The translations under genes and the position numbers were made by a program. Shown one piece after another: positions 53,294 to 62,365 of a stretch of DNA of 64,000 nt (its first letter is position 1; the number at the start of each line of letters is the position of its first letter). The DNA lies in assembly GCF_017874235.1 (NCBI RefSeq), contig NZ_JAGGLC010000001.1, forward strand, positions 248,001-312,000, written 5' to 3'. Source of the DNA: Halolamina salifodinae. Lineage in GTDB: Archaea > Halobacteriota > Halobacteria > Halobacteriales > Haloferacaceae. The notes beneath the pieces are model-generated. The model ran no database searches, was not told the DNA's origin, and saw only the letters and a program-made list of their open reading frames with translations.

Positions 53294-55773
53294 TACTGAC
53301 AGGCCTCGCAGGTCGGATCTTCGACGCTCGGGAGGTCCGAGCCGTCGTCGATATCGCAGGCCTCGCCGCCGTCGGCTCCATCGGACGGCGGCGACGTCCG
53401 GCCGCCGTCGGCGGCCGCCTCTCCCTGTTCTTCGTCACCGTCCGCATCACGGCGCTGGGTCCGGCCGTACTCGTCCATGTCCAGCGTCGACTTCTCGAAC
53501 TGGCTGGCGCCGAGCGTGCGGAGGTAGTAGGTCGTCTTCAGGCCGAGTTCCCACGCGCGCTGGTAAACGTCGTCCAGCAGCGTGCCGTCCGTCGACGGGA
53601 AGAACACGTTGTGGCTCTGGGACTGGTCGATCCAGATGGCCCGGCGCGCCGAGAGTTCGAGTTGGTGGCGCGGGTCGATCTCGAAGGCGCCGCGGTGCCG
53701 CTCCTGAATCGCCGGCGGGATCTCGTCGATCTCCTGAATCGCGCCGTCGTGGTACTTGATCCGGTCGAGCATCTCGTCGGTCCAGAGGCCGAGATCGTCG
53801 AGTTCCGCGACGAGCTGTTCGTTCACGACGGTGAAGTCGCCGCTCATGTTCGACTTCACGTAGAGGTTCGAGTACCGCGGTTCGATGGAGGGGGTGGTGC
53901 CCGCGATGGTCGAAATCGTCGCCGTCGGCGCCACTGCCGTCGTGTTGGAGTTGCGCATCCCGTGTTCCGCGACGTGGTCGCGGACGGTGCGCCAGTCGAG
54001 GGTTTCCTCGGCGTCGACGTCGACTGGCTCGCCGCGCTCCTCCTCCAGCAGTGAAACGGTGTCCTGCGGCAGCATCCCGCGGTCCCACTTCGACCCCTCG
54101 TAGGAGTCGTAGGTGCCGCGCTCTTTCGCGAGTCGCGAGGAGTTGAGGATGGCGTGGTAGGCGACGCGCTCCATCGTCTCGTCGGCGAGGTCGAGCGCCT
54201 CCTCGCCGGCCATCGCGACATCGCGCTGGCCGAGCATCTCGTGGAAGCCCATGACGCCGAGGCCGACCGGTCGGTGGCGCGTGTTTGCGCGCTCCGCGCG
54301 GTCGGTCGGATAGAAGTTCAGGTCGACGACGTTGTCGAGCATCCGCATCGCCGTCTCGACGGTGTCGGATAGCTGCTCGCGGTCGACGTCGTCGCCGTCG
54401 ACGTGCTGTGCGAGGTTGACGGAGCCGAGGTTACAGACCGCGGTCTCGTCCTGCGAGGTGTTGAGCGTGATCTCCGTACAGAGGTTCGAACTGTTGATCG
54501 TGCCGTAGTGGTCCTGCGGCGAGCGGATGTTACAGGGATCCTTGAAGGTGATCCACGGGTGGCCCGTCTCGAACAGGCGGGTAAGCATCGTGCGCCAGAG
54601 CTCCGACGCCTCGACGCGCTCGAACTGCCGGAGGTCGCCGTCATCGGCTGCCTGCTCGTACGCCTCGTACAGTTCCTCGAACTCCTGTCCGGTCGCCTCG
54701 TGGAGGCCGGGCGTCTCGTCGGGCGAGAACAGCGTCCACTGCTCGTCGGCCCGGACGCGCTTCATGAACAGGTCCGGCACCCACGCGGCGGTGTTCATGT
54801 CGTGGGTGCGCCGGCGCTCGTCGCCGGTGTTGCGCTTCAGGTCGAGAAAGGCCGGGAAGTCCATGTGCCACGCCGCGAGGTAGGCACAGGCGGCGCCGCG
54901 GCGCTTGCCCGAGCGGTTGATGGCGCCAGTCACGTCGTCGGAGATGTTGAGGAACGGCACCACGCCCGTCGACTCGACGCCGGTGGACTCGATCAGCGAG
55001 CCCTCGGCGCGGACGTTGGTCCAGTCGTTGCCAAGCCCGCCGGACCACTTCGAGAGCTTCGCGTGGGCCTTGTAGGAGTCGAAGATGTCCTCCAGATCGT
55101 CCTGTACCGTCGTGAGATAGCAGGAGGAGAGCTGTGGGTGGGTGGTGCCGGCGTGGAACAGCGTCGGCGTGGAGTGAATGAAGCGCAGCGTCGACAGCGC
55201 CTCGTAGAACTCGATGGCGCGCGCCTCGCGGTCCGCGGGGTCCTCGGCGAGGGCGACACCCATCGCGACCCGCATCCAGAACGACTGCGGGAGTTCGATG
55301 GGTTGGTTGTCCTCGACGGTTCGGAGGAAGTAGCGCTGCACGAGCGTCGAGACGGCCATATAGCCGAACTCGTCGTCGCGCTCGGGGTCGATGGCTTCCG
55401 AGAGCGACTCGAGGTCGTAGTCGGCCATGCGCTCGTCGAGCAGGTCGTGCTCGACGCCGGTCTCGATGGACTCCACGAACGACGCGCGGTACGTCTCCTC
55501 GGGGAGGGGGCCGTCGGTGCCGGTGACGTTGCGGGCGTGGCGCCAGCGCGCGACACGCGCGGCCGCGTCGTCGTGCGTGGGGTCGCGCTCGGTGCGCGCG
55601 GTCAGGACGCCGATCAGTGCCTCGTCCACCTCGTCAGGGTCGGCGCCGTCGTAGCTGTCGCGTTCGGCGGCGCGGATCAGCGCCTCGTGGTCGCTCGCGA
55701 GGTCGAAATCCGCGGTCGCGGCCGCGAGTCGGTCCTCGATTCGGTCGGTCGTCGATGGGTTCGCTTGGGTCAT
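53293..55773 (-). CDS. nrdA: Ribonucleoside-diphosphate reductase alpha subunit
   Basis: The 826-residue R1 subunit reduces ribonucleotides to deoxyribonucleotides. Active-site blocks are SSCYLTTVQDDLEDI, NLCTEITLNTS (thiyl cysteine), TAVCNLGSVNLAQH, NSNTTAVAPTATISTIAGTTPSIEP and a C-terminal CEAC redox pair (residues 822 and 825). A full ATP cone is not obvious at the N-terminus. Residues about 785-800, in the flexible linker before the redox tail, are encoded by a hairpin pair. A hairpin also occurs in the leader (55841-55860). ATG at 55773. Confidence 0.96.
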   Translation of the reverse strand: MTQANPSTTDRIEDRLAAATADFDLASDHEALIRAAERDSYDGADPDEVDEALIGVLTARTERDPTHDDAAARVARWRHARNVTGTDGPLPEETYRASFVESIETGVEHDLLDERMADYDLESLSEAIDPERDDEFGYMAVSTLVQRYFLRTVEDNQPIELPQSFWMRVAMGVALAEDPADREARAIEFYEALSTLRFIHSTPTLFHAGTTHPQLSSCYLTTVQDDLEDIFDSYKAHAKLSKWSGGLGNDWTNVRAEGSLIESTGVESTGVVPFLNISDDVTGAINRSGKRRGAACAYLAAWHMDFPAFLDLKRNTGDERRRTHDMNTAAWVPDLFMKRVRADEQWTLFSPDETPGLHEATGQEFEELYEAYEQAADDGDLRQFERVEASELWRTMLTRLFETGHPWITFKDPCNIRSPQDHYGTINSSNLCTEITLNTSQDETAVCNLGSVNLAQHVDGDDVDREQLSDTVETAMRMLDNVVDLNFYPTDRAERANTRHRPVGLGVMGFHEMLGQRDVAMAGEEALDLADETMERVAYHAILNSSRLAKERGTYDSYEGSKWDRGMLPQDTVSLLEEERGEPVDVDAEETLDWRTVRDHVAEHGMRNSNTTAVAPTATISTIAGTTPSIEPRYSNLYVKSNMSGDFTVVNEQLVAELDDLGLWTDEMLDRIKYHDGAIQEIDEIPPAIQERHRGAFEIDPRHQLELSARRAIWIDQSQSHNVFFPSTDGTLLDDVYQRAWELGLKTTYYLRTLGASQFEKSTLDMDEYGRTQRRDADGDEEQGEAAADGGRTSPPSDGADGGEACDIDDGSDLPSVEDPTCEACQ
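53374..53420 (-). mobile_element. In-frame hairpin-pair mini-element within nrdA
   Basis: A perfect 8-bp stem CGGCCGCC/GGCGGCCG with loop GTC (53399-53417) is paired with a 7-bp stem CGCCGTC/GACGGCG enclosing GGCTCCATCG. In coding sense it gives DGGRTSPPSDGADGGE, alignable with DGSRTSSDSTDGSQ of the polX copy. It lies in the linker before the redox-active C-terminus. Confidence 0.5.
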
Positions 55774-55840
55774 GTCCACGGCGGGCCCGCCGGGAGCAAC
55801 CGCGAGCGTCGCCACTCATGGCGCCGCTATCGGTCGTTTT

Positions 55841-55860
55841 CGGCTCGCTCCCGCGAGCCG
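55841..55860. other. Hairpin in the nrdA leader
   Basis: A perfect 8-bp stem CGGCTCGC/GCGAGCCG with loop TCCC lies 68-87 nt upstream of the nrdA ATG. It may be part of a regulatory leader, but no NrdR-type box is evident. The rest of the 251-nt spacer 55774-56024 shows only an AT-richer patch near 55890-55940. Confidence 0.4.
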
Positions 55861-56024
55861 GGCCCTACCGTTTGCTCGGTTTTCGGCGACGGGGTTAAGA
55901 CTTTCCCAGCGAGGTTGCAGTAGTTCAATCTGAGTTGTTTGACGGCGTCGAGAGCGGCCGACGCGCGGCTCTATCGGGGTCTCGGTGAACGGAGAACGAG
56001 CCGGCGGTTCGCGGGGGTTCGGCG

Positions 56025-56693
56025 CTAGCGGCCCTCTCGGAGCCGTTCCCCGATCCGGCGCGGGAGGTCGGCCTCCTCGACGGCCGCGACGACGGCGTCG
56101 ACGTCGTAGCTCACGCGATGCTCCTCGACGCTCCGGTCGTCGAGGTCGACCACCGCGTAGGCTGCGTCGGGGTCGCCATCGCGTGGCTGGCCGACGCTCC
56201 CGGGGTTCAGGACGATCCCGTCGGAGAACACCGCATGATGTTGGACGTGCGTGTGGCCCAGCACCAGCAGTTCTTCGTCGCCGAGCAGGCCGGGAGCAAA
56301 ATCCCGCGGGTAGGTGTATCGGTCGGGGTCGTCGGGGTGGCCGTGAACGATCTTCGCCCGGCCGCCGGCGACCGTCCGTTCGGTCGGGAGCGCCCCCAGC
56401 CAGCCGATGGCGCCGGAGCCGAGTCGCCGATGGGCGAGGTCGACGCCGACCTTGGCCATTCCGTTGAAACCGGCGGCGTCGCCGCTCGCGACTGCACGGT
56501 CGTGGTTGCCCTGGACGGTGGAGATGCCCCGGTCACGGATCGCGTCGACGCAGTCGGCGGGCCAGGGGTTGTAGCCGACCACGTCGCCGGCACAGACGAC
56601 CGCATCGACCGACGGCATGTCGTCGAACACTGCCAGTAGCGCGGGGAGGTTGGCGTGAACGTCGGAGATGACGCCGAGGCGCACGCCCGTCAC
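56025..56693 (-). CDS. Metallophosphoesterase (YfcE/MJ0936-like)
   Basis: The 222-residue protein has the calcineurin-like motifs GVISDVHANLPALLAVF, CAGDVVGYNP, VQGNHDRAVA, IVHGHPDD and LGHTHVQHH, which bind the two metals. The substrate is unknown; relatives hydrolyse phosphodiesters. The order is typical and the length is close to YfcE-like proteins. ATG at 56693; purO lies 27 nt upstream on the same strand. Confidence 0.93.
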   Translation of the reverse strand: MTGVRLGVISDVHANLPALLAVFDDMPSVDAVVCAGDVVGYNPWPADCVDAIRDRGISTVQGNHDRAVASGDAAGFNGMAKVGVDLAHRRLGSGAIGWLGALPTERTVAGGRAKIVHGHPDDPDRYTYPRDFAPGLLGDEELLVLGHTHVQHHAVFSDGIVLNPGSVGQPRDGDPDAAYAVVDLDDRSVEEHRVSYDVDAVVAAVEEADLPRRIGERLREGR

Positions 56694-56720
56694 ATGCGGG
56701 GCGAAGGGGAAAAAACGCGG

Positions 56721-57317
56721 CTACTCGCCGTTGTGGATCGCCGTTTCGACGCCGCCACCGTCGACGGCGACGCCGGCGGCAGAGATCGCGTGCTCGAAGG
56801 CGTGGTCGTACAGCTCTCGGGCCGCCGTATCGGCGGTCCCAGCCTCGAGCGCGAACGGCTCGGGGTCGTCCTTCCCGTAGGTCGCCACCAGCGTCGGCTC
56901 GTCGACCTCGCGCACCACCAGCGCGTCCTTCCGGACGGTACCGATAAACGCCGTGTCGGCGGCGACGACGGCCGCGATCCGGGGGGTGTCGTAGTCGTCC
57001 TTCTCGTAATCAAGCGCAAGCAGCGCCGACGCGAGCGCGTCGCGGGCGGGGTAGCCCATCCCGACTTTCTCGGCGACTGGGTCGACGTGGGAGCCGTTGC
57101 CGATCACGGCCACTTGCTCGTCGCCCTCGTCGGCACGCGCGACGCCCCGGACGCAGTTGTAGGAGACGTAGGGGTTGTCAGTCGGTTCGGCGTCGCCGGT
57201 GGGAACGACGGTGAGACTGCCGTCGCGCTCGATGACCTTCCGGTTGGGGAACGAACGGGAGGAGACGCGGTAGGCTGCCAGTCCCGGCGCGGCGACGAGG
57301 AAGCGGCCGACGTACAT
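56721..57317 (-). CDS. purO: Archaeal IMP cyclohydrolase
   Basis: The 198-residue protein is PurO, which closes the purine ring in the last step of archaeal IMP synthesis. The N-terminus [29 protein letters not shown] and the blocks [25 protein letters not shown] and [27 protein letters not shown] are characteristic. ATG at 57317. It is divergent from doxX across a spacer with GTTCCC/GGGAAC repeats. Confidence 0.95.
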   Translation of the reverse strand: MYVGRFLVAAPGLAAYRVSSRSFPNRKVIERDGSLTVVPTGDAEPTDNPYVSYNCVRGVARADEGDEQVAVIGNGSHVDPVAEKVGMGYPARDALASALLALDYEKDDYDTPRIAAVVAADTAFIGTVRKDALVVREVDEPTLVATYGKDDPEPFALEAGTADTAARELYDHAFEHAISAAGVAVDGGGVETAIHNGE

Positions 57318-57349
57318 ACTGGTGCTGGGGCCGAGACCGGCAAGTAGGT

Positions 57350-57403
57350 AGTGGTTCCCAGCGAGTGAAAACCGGGGCGAAAGTGGTTCCCACTGGTCGG
57401 GAA
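57350..57403. promoter_or_regulatory. Repeat-bearing operator region between purO and doxX
   Basis: AGTGGTTCCCA occurs twice (57350-57360 and 57382-57392), 32 nt apart, and the second forms the perfect inverted pair GTTCCC-ACTGGTC-GGGAAC (57385-57403). The elements lie in the divergent spacer and look like binding sites for a dimeric regulator. Confidence 0.5.
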
Positions 57404-57444
57404 CTGTCTCTAGAGTAATAGAGAGGGGGAACAAATGAACAGAT

Positions 57445-57999
57445 ATGGCAACACAAGAAGTCCAACTCCGAAGCACAATCGGCGGATTCACCGCGGAGGG
57501 GAAACTCCACACGCTGAGCGTCTGGTTCATCCTGGCGCTGCGGCTGATGATGGGACTGGCGTTCCTCCAGAGCGGCGCCGACAAGCTTCTCTCCGGGAGT
57601 TTCTCGGCTGCAGGCTACCTGCAGAACGCACCGCCGGCCAACGGCAGCCCAGCCGCCGACCTGTTCGTCGCGATGGGGAACACCCCCTGGTTCGTCGACT
57701 TCGTGAACGTCGCCGTGCCCTGGGGAGAGTTCCTCATCGGCCTCGGCCTGATCGTGGGCGGGTTCACGCGTCTCGCGGCGTTCTTCGGGGCGTTCTTGAT
57801 GCTCCTGTTCTACCTGGGGAACTGGGAGGTCGCCCACGGCTACATCAACGGCGACTTCGCGTACATGCTGACGTTCCTCGCCGTCGCAGCGTTCGGCGCC
57901 GGCCGGATTCTGGGCCTCGATCAGTACATCGAGGCCTTCGAGATAAACGGCCAGCCACTGATCGAACGCTACCCCTGGGCGGCGTACCTGCTGGGCTGA
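57445..57999 (+). CDS. DoxX-family membrane protein
   Basis: The 184-residue protein has four hydrophobic helices and the DoxX/TQO small-subunit pattern: [60 protein letters not shown] and [10 protein letters not shown]. Members take part in thiosulfate-quinone or other redox reactions at the membrane. The ATG at 57445 was preferred over an out-of-frame ATG at 57435; GGGGGAAC lies upstream. It is followed by the HNH gene. Confidence 0.86.
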   Translation: MATQEVQLRSTIGGFTAEGKLHTLSVWFILALRLMMGLAFLQSGADKLLSGSFSAAGYLQNAPPANGSPAADLFVAMGNTPWFVDFVNVAVPWGEFLIGLGLIVGGFTRLAAFFGAFLMLLFYLGNWEVAHGYINGDFAYMLTFLAVAAFGAGRILGLDQYIEAFEINGQPLIERYPWAAYLLG

Positions 58000-58041
58000 G
58001 CGGCGCCGCTTTCTTTTAGCGGAGCGCGCGGGAGTGTAAGC

Positions 58042-58932
58042 ATGGCCAGCGAGCAGGCATGCATCGACGCACTCCGCGAAGCCGCGCGAGAGCTCGGGAC
58101 GTCGCCGTCGAAAGCCGCGTACGAGGATCTCGGCCTGACGCCCGCCTCGGCGACGATCATCCGAACGCTCGGCGGCTGGAACGACGCGAAGGAGGCAGCC
58201 GGGCTGTCGACGAACGCCTCGACCGGGAGCCGGGTCGGCCCGCCGCCGGAAAGGATCGACGACGACGTTCGGGACCGCTGGGCGTCGCTTTCAGTCGACC
58301 AGCGCTGGCACTACCGGAACCGGGAGTGGAACACCGAGCGGACGCGCCGTCGGCGCAAAGAGCGTCGTGAATGGGTAGCCAAACAGAAATCGGCGAAGAG
58401 GTGTGAGCAGTGTGGGGAGTCCGACCCCGACGTGCTCGACTTCCACCACCGCGACTCGGTGGAGAAAACCGAGACGGTCAGTCGGTTGGTCATCGAGGAA
58501 GCGTCGGAGGAACGGCTCCGGCAGGAGATCGCGAAATGCGACGTGCTCTGTGCGAACTGCCACCGGAACGAGCACGTCTCCCCGCCGGAACTGGCGGTGA
58601 CTATCGAACTCCGCGAGGATCCGCCTCGACTTATCGCCGAACGGCCGAACGGCGAGACGTTCGAGGTGACTACACCACGGCGACGCCGCGCGTGGGTGAA
58701 CAGCTACAAAGAGTCGAGCGGCTGTGAGAGCTGCGGCCACGACAACCCAGTTGCGCTCGATCTGCACCATATCGACGGAGAGTCGAAGGAATTCAGCGTG
58801 AGTCGCCTCGTCGCCGAAGGGTACAGTATAGACCGGGTGCTCCGAGAGATACAGCGCTGTCGAGTGCTCTGTGCTAACTGTCACCGAAACCATCACCGAA
58901 GCGATGACGCCGTACCGACGGCCGGCGATTGA
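58042..58932 (+). CDS. HNH endonuclease-like protein with two tandem HNH units
   Basis: The 296-residue protein begins with a homing-endonuclease-associated repeat (residues about 8-56, ending FLGGWNDAKEAAGL-like) and carries two HNH-type zinc units: unit 1 residues 121-178 (CEQC...DFHHRD...CANCHRNEH) and unit 2 residues 228-285 (CESC...DLHHIDG...CANCHRNHH). Between them is a basic stretch. Both units keep the four Cys and the HH pair. The role could be homing, restriction or genome defence; a tRNA-Gln gene begins 88 nt after the stop. Confidence 0.85.
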   Translation: MASEQACIDALREAARELGTSPSKAAYEDLGLTPASATIIRTLGGWNDAKEAAGLSTNASTGSRVGPPPERIDDDVRDRWASLSVDQRWHYRNREWNTERTRRRRKERREWVAKQKSAKRCEQCGESDPDVLDFHHRDSVEKTETVSRLVIEEASEERLRQEIAKCDVLCANCHRNEHVSPPELAVTIELREDPPRLIAERPNGETFEVTTPRRRRAWVNSYKESSGCESCGHDNPVALDLHHIDGESKEFSVSRLVAEGYSIDRVLREIQRCRVLCANCHRNHHRSDDAVPTAGD

Positions 58933-59019
58933 CTCCGAAACACTCATACTTCCGAACGGGCTAGCAATGATTGCGAAGGACGCCACCCGTCGGCGATACG
59001 GTGGCAGAAGTGTCAGATA

Positions 59020-59092
59020 AGTTCCATGGGGTAGCGGCCAATCCTGAAGCCTTCTGGGGGCTTCGACCCAGGTTCGAATCCTGGTGGAACTA
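59020..59092 (+). tRNA. tRNA-Gln (CTG anticodon)
   Basis: Seven acceptor pairs (AGTTCCA with TGGAACT), a T arm CCAGG-TTCGAAT-CCTGG, and a 5-bp anticodon stem AAGCC/GGCTT with loop TTCTGGG give anticodon CTG, reading CAG. Discriminator A at 59092; CCA is not encoded. The sequence resembles other haloarchaeal tRNA-Gln. In this organism Gln-tRNA should be made by GatDE (gatD at 13293). Confidence 0.93.
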
Positions 59093-59125
59093 CTCAACTC
59101 CTTTCGAAACTACTCTCGCTAGCAG

Positions 59126-59287
59126 TCACTCCACCGTTACGAGACTCTTCAGCCGTGACCAGTGGCCCTTCTCACAGCGCCATTCGCCCTCCTGATCGTG
59201 GGCCTCGGCCTCGACGAAGTCGATCTGGTCGCCACAGACGGGACATTTCGGGTCGGCAGCCTCGATAATCACGGTTTCTTCGTCCAT
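59126..59287 (-). CDS. Small zinc-ribbon protein
   Basis: The 53-residue protein has CPVCG near residue 14 and CEKGHW near residue 38, the pattern of a minimal zinc ribbon (C-x2-C...C-x3-H). Such micro-proteins are common in haloarchaea, often of unknown function. ATG at 59287; it is 34 nt after the tRNA on the opposite strand. Confidence 0.7.
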   Translation of the reverse strand: MDEETVIIEAADPKCPVCGDQIDFVEAEAHDQEGEWRCEKGHWSRLKSLVTVE

Positions 59288-59345
59288 GTCCGACAGTTCG
59301 AACGGGAGCACAAAAGTGGTTGTGGCGGGATCGGTTGAGAGAGCG

Positions 59346-59849
59346 CTACTTCTCCACGTCCAACAGCGCCACGCGCTCCAGCACCAGATCCACGAGGTCG
59401 CCCTCGACGGCCTCGAGTTCGGCGTCGCCGATGTCGAAGAACTCGCGGACGGCTGTCTCGTCGTACTCACCGAGCACTGGCGCCTCGTCGACGTGCTCGC
59501 GGAGCGCCTCGACCGCCTCGGCCTCAGCGGCCTCGTCGCCGGCCGGCGAGTCGACTAACAGGACGACGCGGTTCTCGCCCGCAGCAACGCCCATTGCCAG
59601 CGCACGGTTGATCTGTCGACGGCCGGCGGCGTAGCAGAGCACCTCGACGGCGCGTTCGCGGGCGACGTTCTCCCCGCGAGCGATGGCGCGGTCGGCACGG
59701 GCGAGCGCGCGTTCGAGATGTTCCTCGGAGACCACGTAGTCGGCGTCGAACGCCTGCACGGTCGTCACCGTCTCCTCGGCGACGTCGTTCAGCGTCGCCA
59801 GCAGGTCGTCGAGGTCCTCGACCGTCACGTGGCCGGCGAGTAGCCACAT
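59346..59849 (-). CDS. cgi121: KEOPS complex subunit Cgi121
   Basis: The 167-residue protein matches Cgi121, the KEOPS subunit that binds the tRNA 3' end during t6A37 synthesis. Blocks FDADYVVSEEHLERALARADRAI, RAVEVLCYAAGRRQINRALAMG and the C-terminal ELEAVEGDLVDLVLERVALLDVEK fit. It starts within the Hel308 stop (TGATG), indicating coupled translation with the helicase. Other KEOPS subunits are not in the window. Confidence 0.92.
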   Translation of the reverse strand: MWLLAGHVTVEDLDDLLATLNDVAEETVTTVQAFDADYVVSEEHLERALARADRAIARGENVARERAVEVLCYAAGRRQINRALAMGVAAGENRVVLLVDSPAGDEAAEAEAVEALREHVDEAPVLGEYDETAVREFFDIGDAELEAVEGDLVDLVLERVALLDVEK

Positions 59850-62275
59850 CAGAAATCACCCAGCGAGGCCTGCCCACCCGCCTCCTCCCGGCCGGCGCGC
59901 TTGGCGTCGCTGTCGGCGACGACCCCCTCCATCGACGGGTCCTCGCGGCCGACGTTCTCCAGTACGGTCTCGGCGGTCTTCTGCCCGCGGAGCGCCCCCA
60001 GCACGACCGGTTTGTCGGCCTCGCGGAGATCCGCGCGGGACTCGATCCCGGCCTCGAACAGCCGTCGTGCGCGCTTGCGCCCGACCCCGCGGACGCTCGT
60101 GAGGTCCAGTAGCTCCTCCCGGACCCCGTCCTCGACGCGCTTCTTGGCCTCGCGGACCGAGACCACGTTCGGGAGGTCGAGTTCGCCCGCCAGCCGTTCG
60201 GCGGCGTTGAGCAGCCATTCGGCGGTGTCGACCTTCCCGCGGATGTCGCCGGGGCCGACCTCGTAGCGCTCGGCGATGCGGTCCTCGTCGACCTCGCTGG
60301 CCCAGTCCTCCAGCATCCGGGCGGTCTTGAGCGCGGAGAGCCACTCCTCGAACGCCACGTCGTCGTACTCCAATGGGGTGCGCCCGAGCAGTTCGGTCTC
60401 GCGCTCGAACAGCACCTCCTCGTACTCGTCGCGGTCGCCGGACTTCAGGTAGAGTTGGTACATGTCCGGCGTCCGGGAGACGAGGTGGTAGAGCCCCAGC
60501 GCGGAGACGTCGTCGGTGCCGTCGGCGTCTGCGTCCGCTTCCTCCGCCTCTGCCGACTGCTCGTCTTTCTCCTCCCCATCCCCATTCTCCAGCGCGCCCT
60601 CGTCCAGCAGGTCGTTCGCAGTGGTGAACCCCGCCGACTCGTCGGCATCGGCGTCAGCGTCGCGGTCCAGCCCCCCGCGGGAGCCGTACTGTCGGTCCCG
60701 GCCGGTCTCGCCCGCCGCGTCGCGCAGGCCGTCGATGATCTCGGCCGCGCTCATGGGGTCGAGGTAGAGCCGCGAGACGGTGTGCCCGATCTCGGTCGCG
60801 GTGATCGTGTCGCCCTCGCGCTCCACGAACTCGTTGGCTTCGAGGTAGTCGAGGACGGTATCGGTCACCGTCTCCAGTTGCGCGTTGCCGGCGCTCTGGA
60901 CGGCGTAGAGGGTGTTGTCGAGGAACTCAAGCAGGTCCTCGCGGGTGTTGGCGAAGCCCGAGGCGACCGTCGCGAGCAGGTGGGTCCGCAGGGCAGGTTC
61001 GGCGGCCAGTTTCGAGCGCACCGGTTCGGGTTCGCCGTTGACGTAGCGCTCGAACAGTTCCTCCTTCGTGTCGTTGTTCGACGCCAGCAGGACCGCCTCG
61101 CCGTAGGGGTCCAGCCCCGGACGGCCCGCCCGACCCATCATCTGGTGGACCTCCAGCGTGTCCAGCGGCTTCATGCCGCCAAACTCCGGGTCGTAGCGCC
61201 GCCAGTCCCGGACGATCACCCGCCGGGAGGGGGTGTTCACGCCGGCGGCGAGCGTCGGCGTCGCGGCGATGACCTTGATCAGACGGTCGCGGAACGCCCC
61301 CTCGACGAGATCCCGGTGCTCGCTGGAGAGGCCGGCGTGGTGGAACGCTGCGCCCTTCGCGACACACTCCGCGAGGTCGTCGCTGGTGGCGGTGTCGGAC
61401 ACATCCCGGATCGCCGTCGCGAGTTCGCGGAGTTCGCCGCGTTCTTCGTCGGTCAGGTGCTCGCTCGTGACGCCGCCGAGTCGGCTGGCGGCGGATTCGG
61501 CGTTCCGGCGCGAGTTGACGAAGACGAGGCTAGAGCCGCCTTCGTCCAGCGTGTCGTCGACGAGTGCGGGCGTCTGTTTGCCGCCGCTGTCGACGGAAAC
61601 CTCGCGCTGGGAGCCGTCGGCGAAGTTGATGGCGTTCCCGAAGTGGACGCCCGTCTTCAGGTCGATGGGGCGCCAGTCCGAATCGACCAGTTCGGCGTCG
61701 AGCCAGTCGGCGATTTCCGGCGCGTTGCCGACCGTCGCCGAGAGCGCGACTGTCTGGAGGTCGTGGTTGAGTCGCCGGAGTTTCGCGAGCGTGACTTCGA
61801 GCGTGGGCCCGCGGTTCCGGTCGTCGACGAGGTGGACCTCGTCGCTCACGACACAGGAGAGGTCGTCGATCCACGACGCGCCGTTGCGCACCAGCGAGTC
61901 GACTTTCTCGCTGGTGGCGACGACGATGTCCCGCGAGCCGAGCCACTCGCCGTCGGACTCGTAGTTCCCCGTCGAGACGCCGACGGTGACGCCATACTCC
62001 TCCCAGCGCTCGAACTCGGTCTTCTTCTCGCTGGCGAGAGCTCTAAGCGGGACGATGTAGAGGGCGGTCCCGCCGCGCTCGACGGCCGACAGCATCGCGA
62101 GTTCGGCGATCAGCGTCTTCCCGGAGGCGGTGGGGACCGCGGCGACGACGTTCTCGCCGTCGGTCACGCCCGCCTCGACGGCCTCGGCCTGCGGGGGGTA
62201 GAGCGCCTCGACCCCCTCGCCTTCGAGGTGCTCCCCGACGCCGGCCGGGAGGCCCGTCAGCTCCGTCGGCTTCAT
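59849..62275 (-). CDS. hel308: ATP-dependent DNA helicase Hel308
   Basis: The 808-residue superfamily 2 helicase has Walker [18 protein letters not shown] (residues about 46-60), the DEVH box in [26 protein letters not shown] and [17 protein letters not shown] of the later motifs, plus a winged helix and helix-hairpin-helix C-terminus ([20 protein letters not shown]). It acts at stalled forks. An acidic, Asp/Glu-rich insert (about residues 545-610) is an elaboration. The stop overlaps cgi121. Confidence 0.96.
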   Translation of the reverse strand: MKPTELTGLPAGVGEHLEGEGVEALYPPQAEAVEAGVTDGENVVAAVPTASGKTLIAELAMLSAVERGGTALYIVPLRALASEKKTEFERWEEYGVTVGVSTGNYESDGEWLGSRDIVVATSEKVDSLVRNGASWIDDLSCVVSDEVHLVDDRNRGPTLEVTLAKLRRLNHDLQTVALSATVGNAPEIADWLDAELVDSDWRPIDLKTGVHFGNAINFADGSQREVSVDSGGKQTPALVDDTLDEGGSSLVFVNSRRNAESAASRLGGVTSEHLTDEERGELRELATAIRDVSDTATSDDLAECVAKGAAFHHAGLSSEHRDLVEGAFRDRLIKVIAATPTLAAGVNTPSRRVIVRDWRRYDPEFGGMKPLDTLEVHQMMGRAGRPGLDPYGEAVLLASNNDTKEELFERYVNGEPEPVRSKLAAEPALRTHLLATVASGFANTREDLLEFLDNTLYAVQSAGNAQLETVTDTVLDYLEANEFVEREGDTITATEIGHTVSRLYLDPMSAAEIIDGLRDAAGETGRDRQYGSRGGLDRDADADADESAGFTTANDLLDEGALENGDGEEKDEQSAEAEEADADADGTDDVSALGLYHLVSRTPDMYQLYLKSGDRDEYEEVLFERETELLGRTPLEYDDVAFEEWLSALKTARMLEDWASEVDEDRIAERYEVGPGDIRGKVDTAEWLLNAAERLAGELDLPNVVSVREAKKRVEDGVREELLDLTSVRGVGRKRARRLFEAGIESRADLREADKPVVLGALRGQKTAETVLENVGREDPSMEGVVADSDAKRAGREEAGGQASLGDF

Positions 62276-62365
62276 TGGGTGAAGATTGCCCGCTCTCGGG
62301 TTTAAGTTGACGGGTCCGGGGGCGACGTCAGGCGTCGACGCAGCGGACGAAAGGTGACCCGCGAC

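Noticed and set aside
60455-62305. Long plus-strand open frame opposite hel308
   Set aside because: It is an antisense shadow of a clear helicase gene with low-complexity Val/Arg/Asp-rich translation.
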